DNA of 64,000 nt from Arthrobacter sp. S39 (GCF_004320525.1 NZ_SIHX01000002.1:521784-585783), one strand, 5' to 3'. Shown: positions 43,708 through 55,313, numbered from the stretch's first letter. Numbers and translations: made by a program. The notes: generated by a model not told the origin, from the letters alone.

Positions 43708-45240
43708 GTGACTTCCCAAAACACCCCCGCCCCCAAGAATGCCCCAGAGCCCCTCGACGCCAGCGAACAGATGCGCATCCGCATGGAAAAGCGCGCCAAG
43801 CTGATCGAGCGCGGCAGCCAGGCATACCCGGTGGGTGTTGAGCGCACGCACTCCCTCACCGAGATCCGCGAAAAGTACGCGCACCTCGAAGCCGACGAGA
43901 CCACCGGCGACGTTGTGGGCGTCACCGGCCGCGTGGTTTTTGTGCGCAACACCGGCAAGCTGTGCTTCGCCACGCTGCAGGAAGGCGGCGTTGACGGCAA
44001 GGGCACCCGGCTCCAGGCCATGCTCAGCCTCGCCAACGTGGGCGAAGAAGCGCTCGCCGACTGGAAGGCCCTGGTGGACCTTGGCGACCACGTGTTCATC
44101 AAGGGTGAGGTGATTTCCTCCCGCCGCGGCGAGCTGTCCGTGATGGCCGACTCCTGGTCCATGGCCTCCAAGGCGCTCCGCCCGCTGCCCGTCCTGCACG
44201 CGGAACTGAACGAGGAAACCCGCGTCCGCCAGCGCTACGTTGACCTGATGGTGCGCGACGAAGCCCGTGAAATGGTCTACACCCGCGCCGCGATCACCCG
44301 CTCCATCCGCGAGAGCCTGCACCGCCACAGCTACGTGGAGGTGGAAACGCCCATCCTGCAGCTGGTGCATGGCGGCGCCCTCGCGCGCCCCTTCGAGACG
44401 CACATGAACGCGTTCGACCAGAAGATGACGCTGCGGATCGCCACCGAGCTTTACCTCAAGCGTGCGGTAGTGGGCGGCATCGACCGCGTTTACGACATGG
44501 GCCGGGTCTTCCGCAACGAGGGCGTGGACTCCACCCACAGCCCGGAATTCACCACCCTCGAGTGCTACGAGGCCTGGGCGGACCAGTTCGTCATGGCGCA
44601 GCGCATCAAGGAGATCATCCTCGACGCCGCCGATGCGGTGGGCGTCGGCCGCACCCTCCAGACCGAGGCCGGCGAGATCAACCTCGACGGCGACTGGGCC
44701 TGGGTCTCCGTCTACCCCGGACTGTCCGACGCCGTTGGCCAGGAGGTCACGCCCGACACTTCGCTGGAGGTGCTGCGCGAAATCGCCGAAAAGCACGAGG
44801 TCAAGGTGGACCCGAAGTGGGACGCCGAGAAGCTCGCCGTGGAACTGTTCGGAGAAATCGTGGAGCCCACGCTCCTGAACCCCACGTTTGTGTACGACTA
44901 CCCGCCGTCCGCGCAGCCGCTGGCCCGTCCGCACCGCGAAGACGGCCGGCTGATCGAGGCCTGGGACCTCATCATCGGCGGCATGGAGCGTGGTACGGCC
45001 TTCTCCGAACTGATCGACCCCGTCATCCAGCGCGAGCGGCTCACAGAGCAGTCCCGGCACGCGGCCGCCGGTGACGACGAAGCCATGCAGCTGGACGAGG
45101 ACTTCCTCCGTGCCCTCGAATACGGCGCGCCGCCCATGGGCGGCATCGGCCTGGGCATCGACCGGCTGGTCATGCTGTTCACCGGTGCCGGCATCCGCGA
45201 AACCATCCTTTTCCCGCTCCTGAAGCCCGAAGGCCACTGA
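43708..45240 (+). CDS. lysS: Lysyl-tRNA synthetase, class II
   Basis: A 510-residue cytoplasmic enzyme that charges tRNA-Lys. An N-terminal OB fold (DVVGVTGRVVFVRNTGKLCFATL) binds the anticodon. The catalytic domain has motif 2 (GRVFRNEGVDSTHSPEFT) and motif 3 (GGIGLGIDRLVMLFTG). The motif that in most LysRS reads PFxTHHN is PFETHMN here. The first 30 residues are a hydrophilic extension (TPAPKNAPEPLDASEQ). GTG at 43708 fits the upstream TAAACT. It begins the core block lysS-small gene-lsr2-clpC. Confidence 0.96.
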   Translation: MTSQNTPAPKNAPEPLDASEQMRIRMEKRAKLIERGSQAYPVGVERTHSLTEIREKYAHLEADETTGDVVGVTGRVVFVRNTGKLCFATLQEGGVDGKGTRLQAMLSLANVGEEALADWKALVDLGDHVFIKGEVISSRRGELSVMADSWSMASKALRPLPVLHAELNEETRVRQRYVDLMVRDEAREMVYTRAAITRSIRESLHRHSYVEVETPILQLVHGGALARPFETHMNAFDQKMTLRIATELYLKRAVVGGIDRVYDMGRVFRNEGVDSTHSPEFTTLECYEAWADQFVMAQRIKEIILDAADAVGVGRTLQTEAGEINLDGDWAWVSVYPGLSDAVGQEVTPDTSLEVLREIAEKHEVKVDPKWDAEKLAVELFGEIVEPTLLNPTFVYDYPPSAQPLARPHREDGRLIEAWDLIIGGMERGTAFSELIDPVIQRERLTEQSRHAAAGDDEAMQLDEDFLRALEYGAPPMGGIGLGIDRLVMLFTGAGIRETILFPLLKPEGH

Positions 45241-45242
45241 GC

Positions 45243-45422
45243 ATGGAATATGTAGCCGTACTCCTGCCGTCGCTTGTAGTGGGCCTGCTTTTCTGGTTCG
45301 CCATGAAATCGATCTTTAATGCAGATAAGTCCGAACGGCAGGCCGAAGCACGCGCCCAAGCCGAGGCCGAAGCACGTTCCGCTGCGCCTTTGAACGGGCC
45401 GGACACGGAATCCGATAAATAA
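45243..45422 (+). CDS. Small single-span membrane protein downstream of lysS
   Basis: A 59-residue protein. Residues about 4-22 (VAVLLPSLVVGLLFWFAMK) form one membrane helix, followed by a charged, alanine/glutamate-rich tail (RQAEARAQAEAEARS) that looks helical. The ATG lies 2 bases after the lysS stop, so it is probably co-translated with lysS. I recall similar short membrane proteins at this place in Arthrobacter relatives; the function is unknown. Confidence 0.7.
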   Translation: MEYVAVLLPSLVVGLLFWFAMKSIFNADKSERQAEARAQAEAEARSAAPLNGPDTESDK

Positions 45423-45467
45423 ATCGAAAGTAGTTTCCGGAAATATCCCCAGGAACCTATTGGCGCT

Positions 45468-45497
45468 TTGACGCGTTGCCTTAAAGAGGGCCATACT
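45468..45497 (+). promoter_or_regulatory. Promoter of lsr2
   Basis: TTGACG (45468-45473), an 18-base spacer and CATACT (45492-45497) lie in an AT-richer 130-bp gap. The start of transcription would be near 45504, giving a leader of about 50 bases. Confidence 0.65.
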
Positions 45498-45554
45498 TTT
45501 TACAGGAACATCCTGCTTTTCTGACAACCCGAACCTTCCCAAGAGGACTATTTA

Positions 45555-45884
45555 ATGGCACAGAAAGTAAACATCATCCTCGTAGATGATCTGGATGGGG
45601 GATCCGCGGACGAGAATGTCCGTTTTGGCCTCGATGGGGTCAGCTACGAAATTGATCTGTCCTCGGCGAACGCGGCCGAGCTCCGTTCGTCCCTGGAGCG
45701 GTTTATTGCCGCAGGGCGCAAGACATCCGCAGGCCGGGCCACCCGTGCCAAGGCGGTTGTTGGTGCCCGCAGCAATGACTCTGCCCAAATCCGCCAGTGG
45801 GCACGGGACAACGGCTACACGGTTAACAGCCGGGGTCGAATTCAGGCTGAAATCCAGGAAGCCTACCAAAAGGCTAATTCCTGA
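45555..45884 (+). CDS. lsr2: Lsr2 nucleoid-associated protein
   Basis: A 109-residue H-NS-like protein that bridges DNA and silences AT-rich, often foreign, genes. The N-terminal oligomerisation part (KVNIILVDDLDGGSADENVRFGLDGVSYEIDLS) and the C-terminal DNA-binding part are typical. The AT-hook-like loop that enters the minor groove (RGR) is present in NSRGRIQAEIQ. AGAGGA lies before the ATG. A strong terminator follows. Confidence 0.96.
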   Translation: MAQKVNIILVDDLDGGSADENVRFGLDGVSYEIDLSSANAAELRSSLERFIAAGRKTSAGRATRAKAVVGARSNDSAQIRQWARDNGYTVNSRGRIQAEIQEAYQKANS

Positions 45885-45910
45885 TAACAGCCCCTCGCCG
45901 GCGTAATGGG

Positions 45911-45946
45911 CCCTGTCTTCACCCTCGGGTGGAGGCAGGGTTTTTT
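45911..45946 (+). terminator. Rho-independent terminator of lsr2
   Basis: The stem 45911-45924 with 45927-45940 (CCCTGTCTTCACCC, two G-U pairs) is followed by six T at 45941-45946. Confidence 0.92.
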
Positions 45947-46063
45947 GCTGTCAATTGAAGAATGTGTAAGGGTCGCGCGCGTAGCCCCAAAAAGCCCTTG
46001 CTGCCAGCTCGGGAGCCCCGCTCGAATTAGCCCTCCCGAATCGATGCGTTGCGGCAGCCTTGA

Positions 46064-46255
46064 ATGTCTGGAAAAAGCGCGTCCCGGCGGTTTACGGCAA
46101 TCCTTGGAGCTTTGTTCCTCGCCTTAGCTGCACCCCTTGGTGCAACCGATGCCTGGGCATCCTGGCCCGCCGGGAAGGCTGCCGAAGATATTCCCGCGCC
46201 AGCCACGGTTTCCCCTGTGGCGAACACGCTCCACAAGACTGGGTCGGCCACGTAG
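46064..46255 (+). CDS. Possible small secreted protein before clpC
   Basis: A 63-residue frame. Residues 1-32 read as a signal peptide: basic start SGKSASRR, hydrophobic FTAILGALFLALAAPLG, and a likely cleavage site after AWA. The remainder is short and proline/alanine-rich. No good ribosome binding site is seen before the ATG, and the family is not recognised. It ends 34 bp before clpC. Real but weakly supported. Confidence 0.45.
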   Translation: MSGKSASRRFTAILGALFLALAAPLGATDAWASWPAGKAAEDIPAPATVSPVANTLHKTGSAT

Positions 46256-46289
46256 CATCAAAGTACGTCGTAGCTAGGAGTGTGGCGAA

Positions 46290-48782
<2,493 letters not shown>

Positions 48783-48794
48783 GCACCAAAGCAA

Positions 48795-48834
48795 AGGCCC
48801 CGCCCGCTCCCACCTAGGAGCAGGCGGGGCCTTC
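48795..48834 (+). terminator. Terminator of clpC
   Basis: AAGGCCCCGCC (48795-48805) pairs with GGCGGGGCCTT (48824-48834), with an inner GCTC/GAGC stem. A weak T-rich tail follows. Confidence 0.85.
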
Positions 48835-48919
48835 GCTTTGCGTCGGAGGATGTGAAAGTGTCGTTTCACTCTTAGTGAACTCGCTGTGATCTGGCGCACA
48901 GGCGGTGTTGAATCGGGGC

Positions 48920-51049
48920 ATGGCAACTGAGAATCCGGCGATCCCGGGCGAGCAACCTGAAACCCCTTTCCACGACCTTGACCACTACCTGGCCACCCCG
49001 CGCGTCAGCGGCCTGTCCCTGAGCCCGGACGGCCGACGGCTGGTCACCACCGTGTCCACGCTCAACGGCAAAGGCACTGAATTCGCCACCGCCCTCTGGG
49101 AGCTTGATCCCTCCGGGGAAAAGCACGCCCGGCGCATTACGCGCAGCGCCAAGGGCGAGGCCGGTGCTGCCTTCGCGGCCAACGGCGACGTCTACTTCAC
49201 CTCAGCCCGCCCGGATCCGGACAGCCCGGAGGGCGATCCGGTAAGTGCCCTCTGGCTCCTGCCGGCCGACGGCGGTGAGGCGCGCGTGGTCCTCTCGCGT
49301 CCCGGGGGCGTTGGCTCCGTCATGGCCGCCCGGAACGCGGATGCCACCTTCGTCACGGCGGAGATCCTGGCCGGGTCAGCCGACGAGGATAACGACGCCG
49401 AGCGCCGCAAGGCCCGCAAGGACAACAAAGTTTCCGCCATCCTGCACAGCGAATACCCGGTCCGCTACTGGGACGCCGACCTGGGACCGGGGCAGCCGCG
49501 GATCTTCGCCGTCGAATCCGGCGATGAGAAAGAACCAGGCAAGCCAGCCACCGTGGATGCGGCGCCGCCGCTGCAGCTACGCAACCTCACCTCCGACGCC
49601 GGCCCGCGGCTCCGCGAGGCCGAAACGGTGGTCAGCCCGGACGGCCGGACCATCTATACGAGCTACACCAGGCCCCTGGCCAAGGCGGACAGCCGCTCGG
49701 TCCTGGTCGCCGTGGACGTGGCCACGGCAAGCCAGAAGGTGCTCCTGGACGAGGAGGGCATGAGCTACTTCCCGGGCCCGGTCAGCCCGGACGGGAACAC
49801 CCTCGTGGTGCTCAGCGAGAGCGACACCACCCCGCACGAGGCGCCGCAGGTCAAACTGCACCTGCTGGACGTTTCAGGAACGGCGGACGGTCCAGCCAGC
49901 AACAACGGACTCACCCCGCTGGTGCCTGACTGGGACCGCTGGGCCAAGCCGGCGGCATGGCTGCCGGACGGTTCGGGCCTCCTGGTCACCGCGGACGACG
50001 ACGGCGCGTCGCCCGTTTTCCGGATCAGCGTTCCGGCCTCTGCGGCGGAAGTGAGCGTCACCCGGGTGACGCAGGACGCCTCGGCGTACACCGACGTCGT
50101 GGTTTCCCCTGAAGGCCGCAGCGCCTACGCTCTGCGCAGTTCCTACGAATTCCCGCCCGAGGCCGTCCGGATCGACCTGGAAACAGGGGAGACCACCAGG
50201 CTGCCAGCTCCGGCGGAACGGCCAAAATATCCCGGCCGGCTGGAGCGGCTGGCGGCAACTGCGCCGGACGGCACCCGCGTGCCCGCCTACCTGGCACTGC
50301 CCGACGGCGCGTCGGCTGGCTCGCCCGCGCCCATGCTGCTGTGGATCCACGGCGGCCCACTGGGATCATGGAATGCCTGGACCTGGCGCTGGAACCCCTG
50401 GCTGCTCACGGCGAAGGGTTACGCGGTGCTCCTGCCCGACCCGGCGCTGTCCACCGGCTACGGCCAGGCGCACATTCAGCGGGGCTGGGGAGAGTGGGGC
50501 AAGGCCCCGTTCACGGACCTGATGGCCGTCACCGATACCGCCGTGGCGCGTCCGGACATCGATGAGACCCGGACCGCTGCCATGGGCGGGTCCTTCGGCG
50601 GCTACATGGCCAACTGGGTGGCAGGCCAGACGGACCGCTTCAAGGCCATCGTCACGCACGCCAGCCTGTGGGCCCTGGACCAGTTCGGCCCCACCACGGA
50701 TGCGTCCCAGTACTGGCTCAAGGAAATGACCGAGGAGATGGCCCTCGACAACTCGCCGCACCTGCACGTCGAAAAGATCAGCACGCCCATGCTCGTGATC
50801 CATGGCGACAAGGACTACCGGGTGCCCATCGGCGAAGGCCTGCGGCTCTGGTACGAACTCCTGTCCAAGTCGCAACTGGCCGCGGACGAAGACGGCCAGA
50901 CCCCGCACCGCTTCCTGTACTTCCCCGACGAGAACCACTGGATCCTGCAGCCGCAGCACGCCAAGGTCTGGTACGGCGTCGTGGAAAGCTTCCTGGCGAA
51001 GAACGTGCTGGACGAGGACTTGCCTGTGCCTGCGGAGCTCGGTCTCTAG
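48920..51049 (+). CDS. S9-family prolyl oligopeptidase / acylaminoacyl-peptidase
   Basis: A 709-residue cytoplasmic serine peptidase. The N-terminal two thirds is a beta-propeller with repeated SPDG motifs (LSLSPDGRRLV, VVSPDGRTIY, VSPDGNTLVV). The C-terminal alpha/beta hydrolase domain has WIHGGPLGSW for the oxyanion hole, the nucleophile in GGSFGGYMANW, an Asp in HGDKDYRVP and the final His in DENHWI. It cleaves short peptides after certain residues. ATG at 48920 is preferred over the GTG at 48905; neither has a ribosome binding site. Confidence 0.92.
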   Translation: MATENPAIPGEQPETPFHDLDHYLATPRVSGLSLSPDGRRLVTTVSTLNGKGTEFATALWELDPSGEKHARRITRSAKGEAGAAFAANGDVYFTSARPDPDSPEGDPVSALWLLPADGGEARVVLSRPGGVGSVMAARNADATFVTAEILAGSADEDNDAERRKARKDNKVSAILHSEYPVRYWDADLGPGQPRIFAVESGDEKEPGKPATVDAAPPLQLRNLTSDAGPRLREAETVVSPDGRTIYTSYTRPLAKADSRSVLVAVDVATASQKVLLDEEGMSYFPGPVSPDGNTLVVLSESDTTPHEAPQVKLHLLDVSGTADGPASNNGLTPLVPDWDRWAKPAAWLPDGSGLLVTADDDGASPVFRISVPASAAEVSVTRVTQDASAYTDVVVSPEGRSAYALRSSYEFPPEAVRIDLETGETTRLPAPAERPKYPGRLERLAATAPDGTRVPAYLALPDGASAGSPAPMLLWIHGGPLGSWNAWTWRWNPWLLTAKGYAVLLPDPALSTGYGQAHIQRGWGEWGKAPFTDLMAVTDTAVARPDIDETRTAAMGGSFGGYMANWVAGQTDRFKAIVTHASLWALDQFGPTTDASQYWLKEMTEEMALDNSPHLHVEKISTPMLVIHGDKDYRVPIGEGLRLWYELLSKSQLAADEDGQTPHRFLYFPDENHWILQPQHAKVWYGVVESFLAKNVLDEDLPVPAELGL

Positions 51050-51109
51050 TCGCCTTCGGCTCTCCTTACCGCCCGCTTGGTCGCCTCCCGCTATGGTTAG
51101 CTCCGGCTC

Positions 51110-51181
51110 GGAGGCTGGGACATTTCCCGCGTGCTGCTCGTACCTCGCTCTGACGCACGCTACATAAATGTCCCAGCCTCC
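51110..51181. repeat. Cruciform-like intergenic repeat element
   Basis: GGAGGCTGGGACATTT (51110-51125) is repeated inverted at 51166-51181 without mismatch; the 40-bp centre has a further GCGTGC/GCACGC stem (51129-51134 with 51155-51160). It lies in a 474-bp gap (51050-51523) where I see no gene apart from this element and the promoter of the next gene. Its form suggests a miniature repetitive element. Confidence 0.75.
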
Positions 51182-51510
51182 TTCGCCTCGTGCCGGGCGT
51201 CACCCCGGGATGCAGCTAATGGCCCCCTTCCTCGCCCGGCGGCGTCACGGGGAGCGCGGTTTCGGGTTGCAGGTCGGGCGCAAACCCCGCAAACTCAGGG
51301 GCCGCGGTGAGCCGAGGCGCTAAAACCGTGTCTGGCGTGACGCTTGAGGCGACTGACGCACGAGGCGCAGACCGCCAGGCATTTGTGTAGGCGCCGTCAA
51401 AGCGACGAAGGAGCAGGCGCCGGCAAATGTCTGGGGGTTGGCGCCGTACCTGGCGCCGGTACCGGAGCGCCCCAACCCGGCACCGTCAACGAGCCGCAGC
51501 GATCGCCTCG

Positions 51511-51516
51511 TAGGAT
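51511..51516 (+). promoter_or_regulatory. -10 box TAGGAT of the acetyltransferase gene, leaderless type
   Basis: TAGGAT ends 7 bases before the GTG at 51524 and no ribosome binding site is present. Confidence 0.6.
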
Positions 51517-51523
51517 TGACCCT

Positions 51524-52033
51524 GTGACTGACTCCTTCCAAATCCGCCCTGCCCGTACCGGCGATGTGGCCGCCATTAAGAGACTGGTGGCACCCCTGGC
51601 GGACCAGCGGATCCTGATGGCCAAGGAGACGGTGGCCTACTACGAGAGCCTGCAGGAGTTCCGGATCGCAGAATCGGCCGACGGCGAAGTCATCGGCTGC
51701 GGCGCCCTGCACGTGATGTGGGAAGACCTGGCCGAAGTCCGCACGCTTGCCGCGTCGGACGCGTGGCGGGGCAAGGGCGTGGGCCACGTGCTCGTGGAGA
51801 GCCTGCTGGAAGGGGCCCGTGCGCTCGGCGTTGCGCGCGTTTTCTGCCTCACCTTCGAGGTGGACTTCTTCAAACGCCACGGCTTCGACGTGATGGAGGA
51901 CCAGTCCGCGGTGGACCCTGTGGTCTACTCCGAACTGCTTCGCTCCCATGACGAAGGTGTGGCCGAATTCCTTGACCTCGCGAGGGTGAAGCCCAACACC
52001 CTGGGCAATACCCGCATGATCAAGTTCCTCTGA
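51524..52033 (+). CDS. argA: Amino-acid N-acetyltransferase (ArgA-like GNAT)
   Basis: A 169-residue GNAT acetyltransferase. The acetyl-CoA motif is VRTLAASDAWRGKGVGHVLVESLL, and the C-terminal VFCLTFEVDFFKRHGFDVMED matches the GNAT half of N-acetylglutamate synthases. Actinobacteria use such stand-alone short ArgA proteins to start arginine synthesis by acetylating glutamate. GTG at 51524 is set by the TAGGAT box. A strong terminator lies 38 bp after the stop. Confidence 0.82.
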   Translation: MTDSFQIRPARTGDVAAIKRLVAPLADQRILMAKETVAYYESLQEFRIAESADGEVIGCGALHVMWEDLAEVRTLAASDAWRGKGVGHVLVESLLEGARALGVARVFCLTFEVDFFKRHGFDVMEDQSAVDPVVYSELLRSHDEGVAEFLDLARVKPNTLGNTRMIKFL

Positions 52034-52070
52034 CCTCTTCCGCGCAGCCTCAACAGCCGCCCGATCAACA

Positions 52071-52102
52071 GCAGCCCCGCCGTCCCCGGACGGCGGGGCT
52101 GC
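52071..52102 (+). terminator. GC-rich terminator hairpin after argA
   Basis: GCAGCCCCGCCGTCC (52071-52085) and GGACGGCGGGGCTGC (52088-52102) are perfectly complementary, with only CC between them, so the outer 13 pairs are realistic. Confidence 0.75.
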
Positions 52103-52180
52103 GTCATGCCAGGACATCTCCTTGCTTTAGTCGATTTGATGGATAAACTATGGAGGGCCTGTGTTTGGGGGCACGTGCGC

Positions 52181-52251
52181 AAGGGACAGTCATTGGGGGC
52201 TGTCCCTTCGTCGTTCCCGGCATTGGGGCGGCAGCCAGAGGGACAATGCCG
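52181..52251. repeat. Two inverted repeats upstream of dhaK
   Basis: AAGGGACAG (52181-52189) pairs with 52200-52208 and CGGCATTG (52218-52225) pairs with 52244-52251. They fill the 313-bp gap (52034-52346) between argA and dhaK, which has no gene. They may be operator sites of dhaKLM or leftovers of a small repeat. Confidence 0.45.
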
Positions 52252-52346
52252 TGGGCTCGCGGCAAGCGGCCGGAACTACCGCAGGTTCGGCGGCGGTAGT
52301 AGGGTCAAAGTGACACCCGCCAGACGGACCGCCCGGGAGCGCCGCC

Positions 52347-53348
52347 ATGAAAAAACTCATCAATGATCCCCGCGCCGTGGTGGACGAGTCGGTGGACGGC
52401 TTTGGCTTGGCCCACGCGGATCTTGTCGCCGTCAATGCGGAGCCCCGGTTCATCACCCGCAGGGACGCGCCGGTCTCCGGCAAGGTGGGGCTGCTTTCCG
52501 GCGGGGGAAGCGGCCACGAGCCGCTGCATGCAGGCTTTGTTGGCATGGGAATGCTCGACGCCGCCGTGCCGGGGGCAGTGTTTACCTCGCCGACGCCGGA
52601 CCAGATCCTTCCGGCGACCCAGGCAGTTGACTCCGGTGCCGGCGTCGTCCATATCGTCAAAAACTACACCGGCGACGTCCTGAACTTCGAAACCGCCGCC
52701 GAGCTGGCGGAGGCGGAAGGCATCCAGGTCCGCACCGTCCTGGTGAACGACGACGTTGCCGTGGAGGACTCGCTGTACACGGCCGGGCGGCGGGGTGTGG
52801 GCGGCACCGTGCTGGTCGAGAAAATCGCCGGTGCCGCTGCGGAGCGTGGCGATGACCTGGACTCCGTCGCCGCCATCGGCGAGCGGGTGAACAGCAACGT
52901 CCGCACCATGGGCGTTGCGCTGTCGGCATGTACCGTGCCGCATGCAGGCTCGCCCAGTTTCGACCTGGAGGACAACGAGATCGAGATCGGCATCGGGATC
53001 CACGGCGAACCCGGCCGGCACAAAATCCCGCTGGAAAACGCCGACACCATCACGGACATGCTGCTGGAACCCGTGCTCAGCGACCTGGGCATCGCGGCCG
53101 GTGACAAGGTGCTCCTGTTCGTCAACGGGATGGGCGGGACGCCGCTGAGCGAGCTCTACATTGTGTACCGCCGTGCCGCCCGGGTGACCGCGGACAGGGG
53201 CGCCACCGTGGAACGCTCGCTGGTGGGGAACTACGTCACCGCCCTGGAGATGCAGGGCTGCTCCATTTCGGTCCTCCGGCTGGACGATGAGCTGACCGGG
53301 CTCTGGGACGCCCCCGTGCACACGGCCGCCCTGCGCTGGGGAGTGTAG
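52347..53348 (+). CDS. dhaK: Dihydroxyacetone kinase subunit DhaK (PTS type)
   Basis: A 333-residue subunit that binds dihydroxyacetone through the histidine in [31 protein letters not shown] and [14 protein letters not shown] are family motifs. In the three-gene system phosphate comes from the phosphotransferase system through DhaM and the ADP held in DhaL. GGGAG lies 7 bases before the ATG. dhaL follows after 2 bp and dhaM overlaps it. Confidence 0.95.
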   Translation: MKKLINDPRAVVDESVDGFGLAHADLVAVNAEPRFITRRDAPVSGKVGLLSGGGSGHEPLHAGFVGMGMLDAAVPGAVFTSPTPDQILPATQAVDSGAGVVHIVKNYTGDVLNFETAAELAEAEGIQVRTVLVNDDVAVEDSLYTAGRRGVGGTVLVEKIAGAAAERGDDLDSVAAIGERVNSNVRTMGVALSACTVPHAGSPSFDLEDNEIEIGIGIHGEPGRHKIPLENADTITDMLLEPVLSDLGIAAGDKVLLFVNGMGGTPLSELYIVYRRAARVTADRGATVERSLVGNYVTALEMQGCSISVLRLDDELTGLWDAPVHTAALRWGV

Positions 53349-53350
53349 CC

Positions 53351-53983
53351 ATGGTGCTCGACGCGAACTGGGCCGTGAAGTGGCTGACGCTCTGCGCGCA
53401 GGCCATGGCGGAAAACCGGGTGTGGCTCATCGAACTGGACCGCGCCATCGGGGACTCGGACCACGGCGAAAACATGGACCGCGGCTTCCAGGCGGTGCTG
53501 GACAAACTTGCCGAAGTGCCGCCTGAGACGCCCGGGGCCGCACTCAAGCTGACGGCCATGACGCTGATCTCCAAGGTGGGCGGCGCTGCCGGTCCGCTCT
53601 ATGGAACCGCCTTCCTCCGCGCCGCCGCATCGCTGGGCGACACGGTGGAGGTGGAACCGGCTGCGTTCGCAGGGGCCCTGCTCGCGGCCAGGGACGGCAT
53701 CGTGGCCCGCGGCAAGGCGGAGCCGGGTGACAAGACCATGGTGGACGCGTGGACGCCGGCCGCCGAAGCTGCCGTTGCGGCCGCCGCGGACGGGGCAGGC
53801 AGTGTCCTTGAGGTCCTGGTGGCCGCCGCCGAAGCCGCCGAGGCAGGCGCCGCCGCCACAGATCCGATGGTTGCCCGTAAGGGACGCGCCAGTTACCTGG
53901 GGGAGCGGAGCGCCGGCCACCGTGATCCGGGAGCGGCCTCCAGCGCGCTGATCCTCCGCGCGGCAGTCGGGGCCGCGGCGTGA
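53351..53983 (+). CDS. dhaL: Dihydroxyacetone kinase subunit DhaL
   Basis: A 210-residue ADP-binding helical subunit. The metal/nucleotide motif IGDSDHGENMDRGF and GGAAGPLYGTAFLRA are present, as are DPGAASSALIL near the end. It passes phosphate from DhaM to the substrate on DhaK. Its last bases overlap the dhaM start (GTGA). Confidence 0.95.
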   Translation: MVLDANWAVKWLTLCAQAMAENRVWLIELDRAIGDSDHGENMDRGFQAVLDKLAEVPPETPGAALKLTAMTLISKVGGAAGPLYGTAFLRAAASLGDTVEVEPAAFAGALLAARDGIVARGKAEPGDKTMVDAWTPAAEAAVAAAADGAGSVLEVLVAAAEAAEAGAAATDPMVARKGRASYLGERSAGHRDPGAASSALILRAAVGAAA

Positions 53984-54678
53984 CCGTTTCCCTTGTTGTC
54001 GTTTCCCATAGTGAAAAGATTGCCGACGGCGCCGCCGAACTTGCCGCGCAGATGGCACCTGATGTCTCCATTGTGGCCGCCGGGGGCACCACGGACGGGC
54101 GCATCGGCACCAGCCTGGAGAAGGTCATGGCTGCCCTTGAGCAGGCTGCCGGCCCGGATGGCGTGGTGATCCTGACCGATCTGGGATCCGCCGTAATGAC
54201 CGCGGAATCCGCCCTGGAGTTTGCGGGGGAGCCCGACGGCGTGGTGCTGGCGGACGCTCCCTTGGTTGAGGGACTGGTGGCCGCCGCAGTGGCGGCGCAG
54301 GGCGGCGCGGACGTGCACGCCGTCAAACGTGCGGCGGAAGCGGTGTACGGCTCCGCAACGGGAGTGCCGCCGTCGTCCTCCATCAGTGCCGTCGAGGAGG
54401 GCTCAGTGACGGGGGCAGGACCGGAGTTCACCGGCGACTTCGAACTCATCAACCAGGCGGGCATGCATGCACGCCCGGCCGCCAAAATCGCCGGCGGACT
54501 CTCATCGCTGGACGCGCGGGTGACCGTCAACGGCCTGGACGGGACCTCAATGACGGCACTGATGACCCTGGCAGCGGGAAAGGGCTCGGTGCTGCATGTG
54601 GAAGCCTGGGGCGTCGACGCCGAGCGGGCGGTCAACTATGTTGGCGGACTGGTCCAGGCCGGATTCGGTGAACCGTAG
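53980..54678 (+). CDS. dhaM: PTS-dependent dihydroxyacetone kinase phosphotransferase DhaM
   Basis: A 232-residue phosphocarrier with two domains. Residues about 1-130 are an EIIA-Man-like domain with the active histidine in VVVSHSEKIADG. Residues about 145-232 are an HPr domain with INQAGMHARPAAKIA. The third, EI-like domain found in the E. coli protein is absent, so phosphate must come from the general EI enzyme, and HPr is supplied here. Start GTG at 53980. Confidence 0.93.
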   Translation: MTVSLVVVSHSEKIADGAAELAAQMAPDVSIVAAGGTTDGRIGTSLEKVMAALEQAAGPDGVVILTDLGSAVMTAESALEFAGEPDGVVLADAPLVEGLVAAAVAAQGGADVHAVKRAAEAVYGSATGVPPSSSISAVEEGSVTGAGPEFTGDFELINQAGMHARPAAKIAGGLSSLDARVTVNGLDGTSMTALMTLAAGKGSVLHVEAWGVDAERAVNYVGGLVQAGFGEP

Positions 54679-54744
54679 GGCTTTGCCGGTGCCAACTTTG
54701 GGCCCTCCACGGTGTGTTCACCCGGTCCTGTCAGGGCCTGCGAA

Positions 54745-54750
54745 TATCAT
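54745..54750 (+). promoter_or_regulatory. -10 box TATCAT before the 57-residue gene
   Basis: TATCAT ends 7 bases before the ATG at 54758, again the leaderless spacing. Confidence 0.5.
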
Positions 54751-54757
54751 CGATGCC

Positions 54758-54931
54758 ATGGAACGGCTCGACATCGATGACAACTGCCCGCCGCTGGTGG
54801 TTCTGGACGGACAGACATCCATCGAGGAGTTATTCGCCGAACTTGGGTTCGAGTGGCGGGCGGATTCGGGCCTGTCCGGCCCGGACGGCGGTGCGGCAGG
54901 CGGAATGACCGGCCAGGCCACCCTGTTCTGA
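54758..54931 (+). CDS. Small acidic protein, function unknown
   Basis: A 57-residue protein starting MERLDIDDNCPPLVVLDG and ending in a glycine-rich tail (GGAAGGMTGQATLF). The first 40 residues look folded and acidic; the tail looks disordered. I do not recognise the family. Start ATG at 54758 is supported by the TATCAT box; the longer frame back to 54596 overlaps dhaM out of phase. Confidence 0.6.
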   Translation: MERLDIDDNCPPLVVLDGQTSIEELFAELGFEWRADSGLSGPDGGAAGGMTGQATLF

Positions 54932-55023
54932 CCGGCGTGAACTCATCACCCCGGGTTCATCCGCCGTTAAGGACGGTGCCCTAGATTGTCCCTTCAGGCA
55001 CTCTCTGCTCGAAGGGATCCATC

Positions 55024-55305
55024 ATGGCCAATATTGCTGAAATTCTGGGCAGGCTAACCCCTGAAGAACTCGACGGACTGCGGAGCCTTGGCCCCCAGGG
55101 CCATCTGACCAAGCCCCTTGTGGAAGCCCTGGACCGGGCCGCCGGAGGGGCCGGTGCCGGCCGCGGCTACTACGTGCCCACCGGCAGCGTCAGTGAGACA
55201 GGCGGCCCCCATCTCGTCCTGCGCAGCGACGTGTCCGCGTGGCTTTTCGGGACAGCCCCGCAGATACCCCACACCGGGGCATCCGACCCCGCCGCCCAGC
55301 AGTAG
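55024..55305 (+). CDS. Hypothetical protein
   Basis: A 93-residue protein. The N-terminus is helical (MANIAEILGRLTPEELDGLRSL). A middle glycine/alanine stretch leads to YYVPTGSVSETGGPHLVLRSDVSAWLFG, perhaps a small beta unit. AAGGGATCC precedes the ATG. No signal peptide or membrane segment. The family is not recognised. It is convergent with the lipoprotein gene 8 bp downstream. Confidence 0.65.
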   Translation: MANIAEILGRLTPEELDGLRSLGPQGHLTKPLVEALDRAAGGAGAGRGYYVPTGSVSETGGPHLVLRSDVSAWLFGTAPQIPHTGASDPAAQQ

Positions 55306-55313
55306 CCGGGGCG

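Noticed and set aside
43618..45237. Long minus-strand open frame continuing the hydrolase at 42754 upstream to 45237
   Set aside because: The upstream part is exactly antisense to lysS and has a valine/glycine/histidine-rich composition typical of a shadow frame. The real hydrolase begins near 43617.
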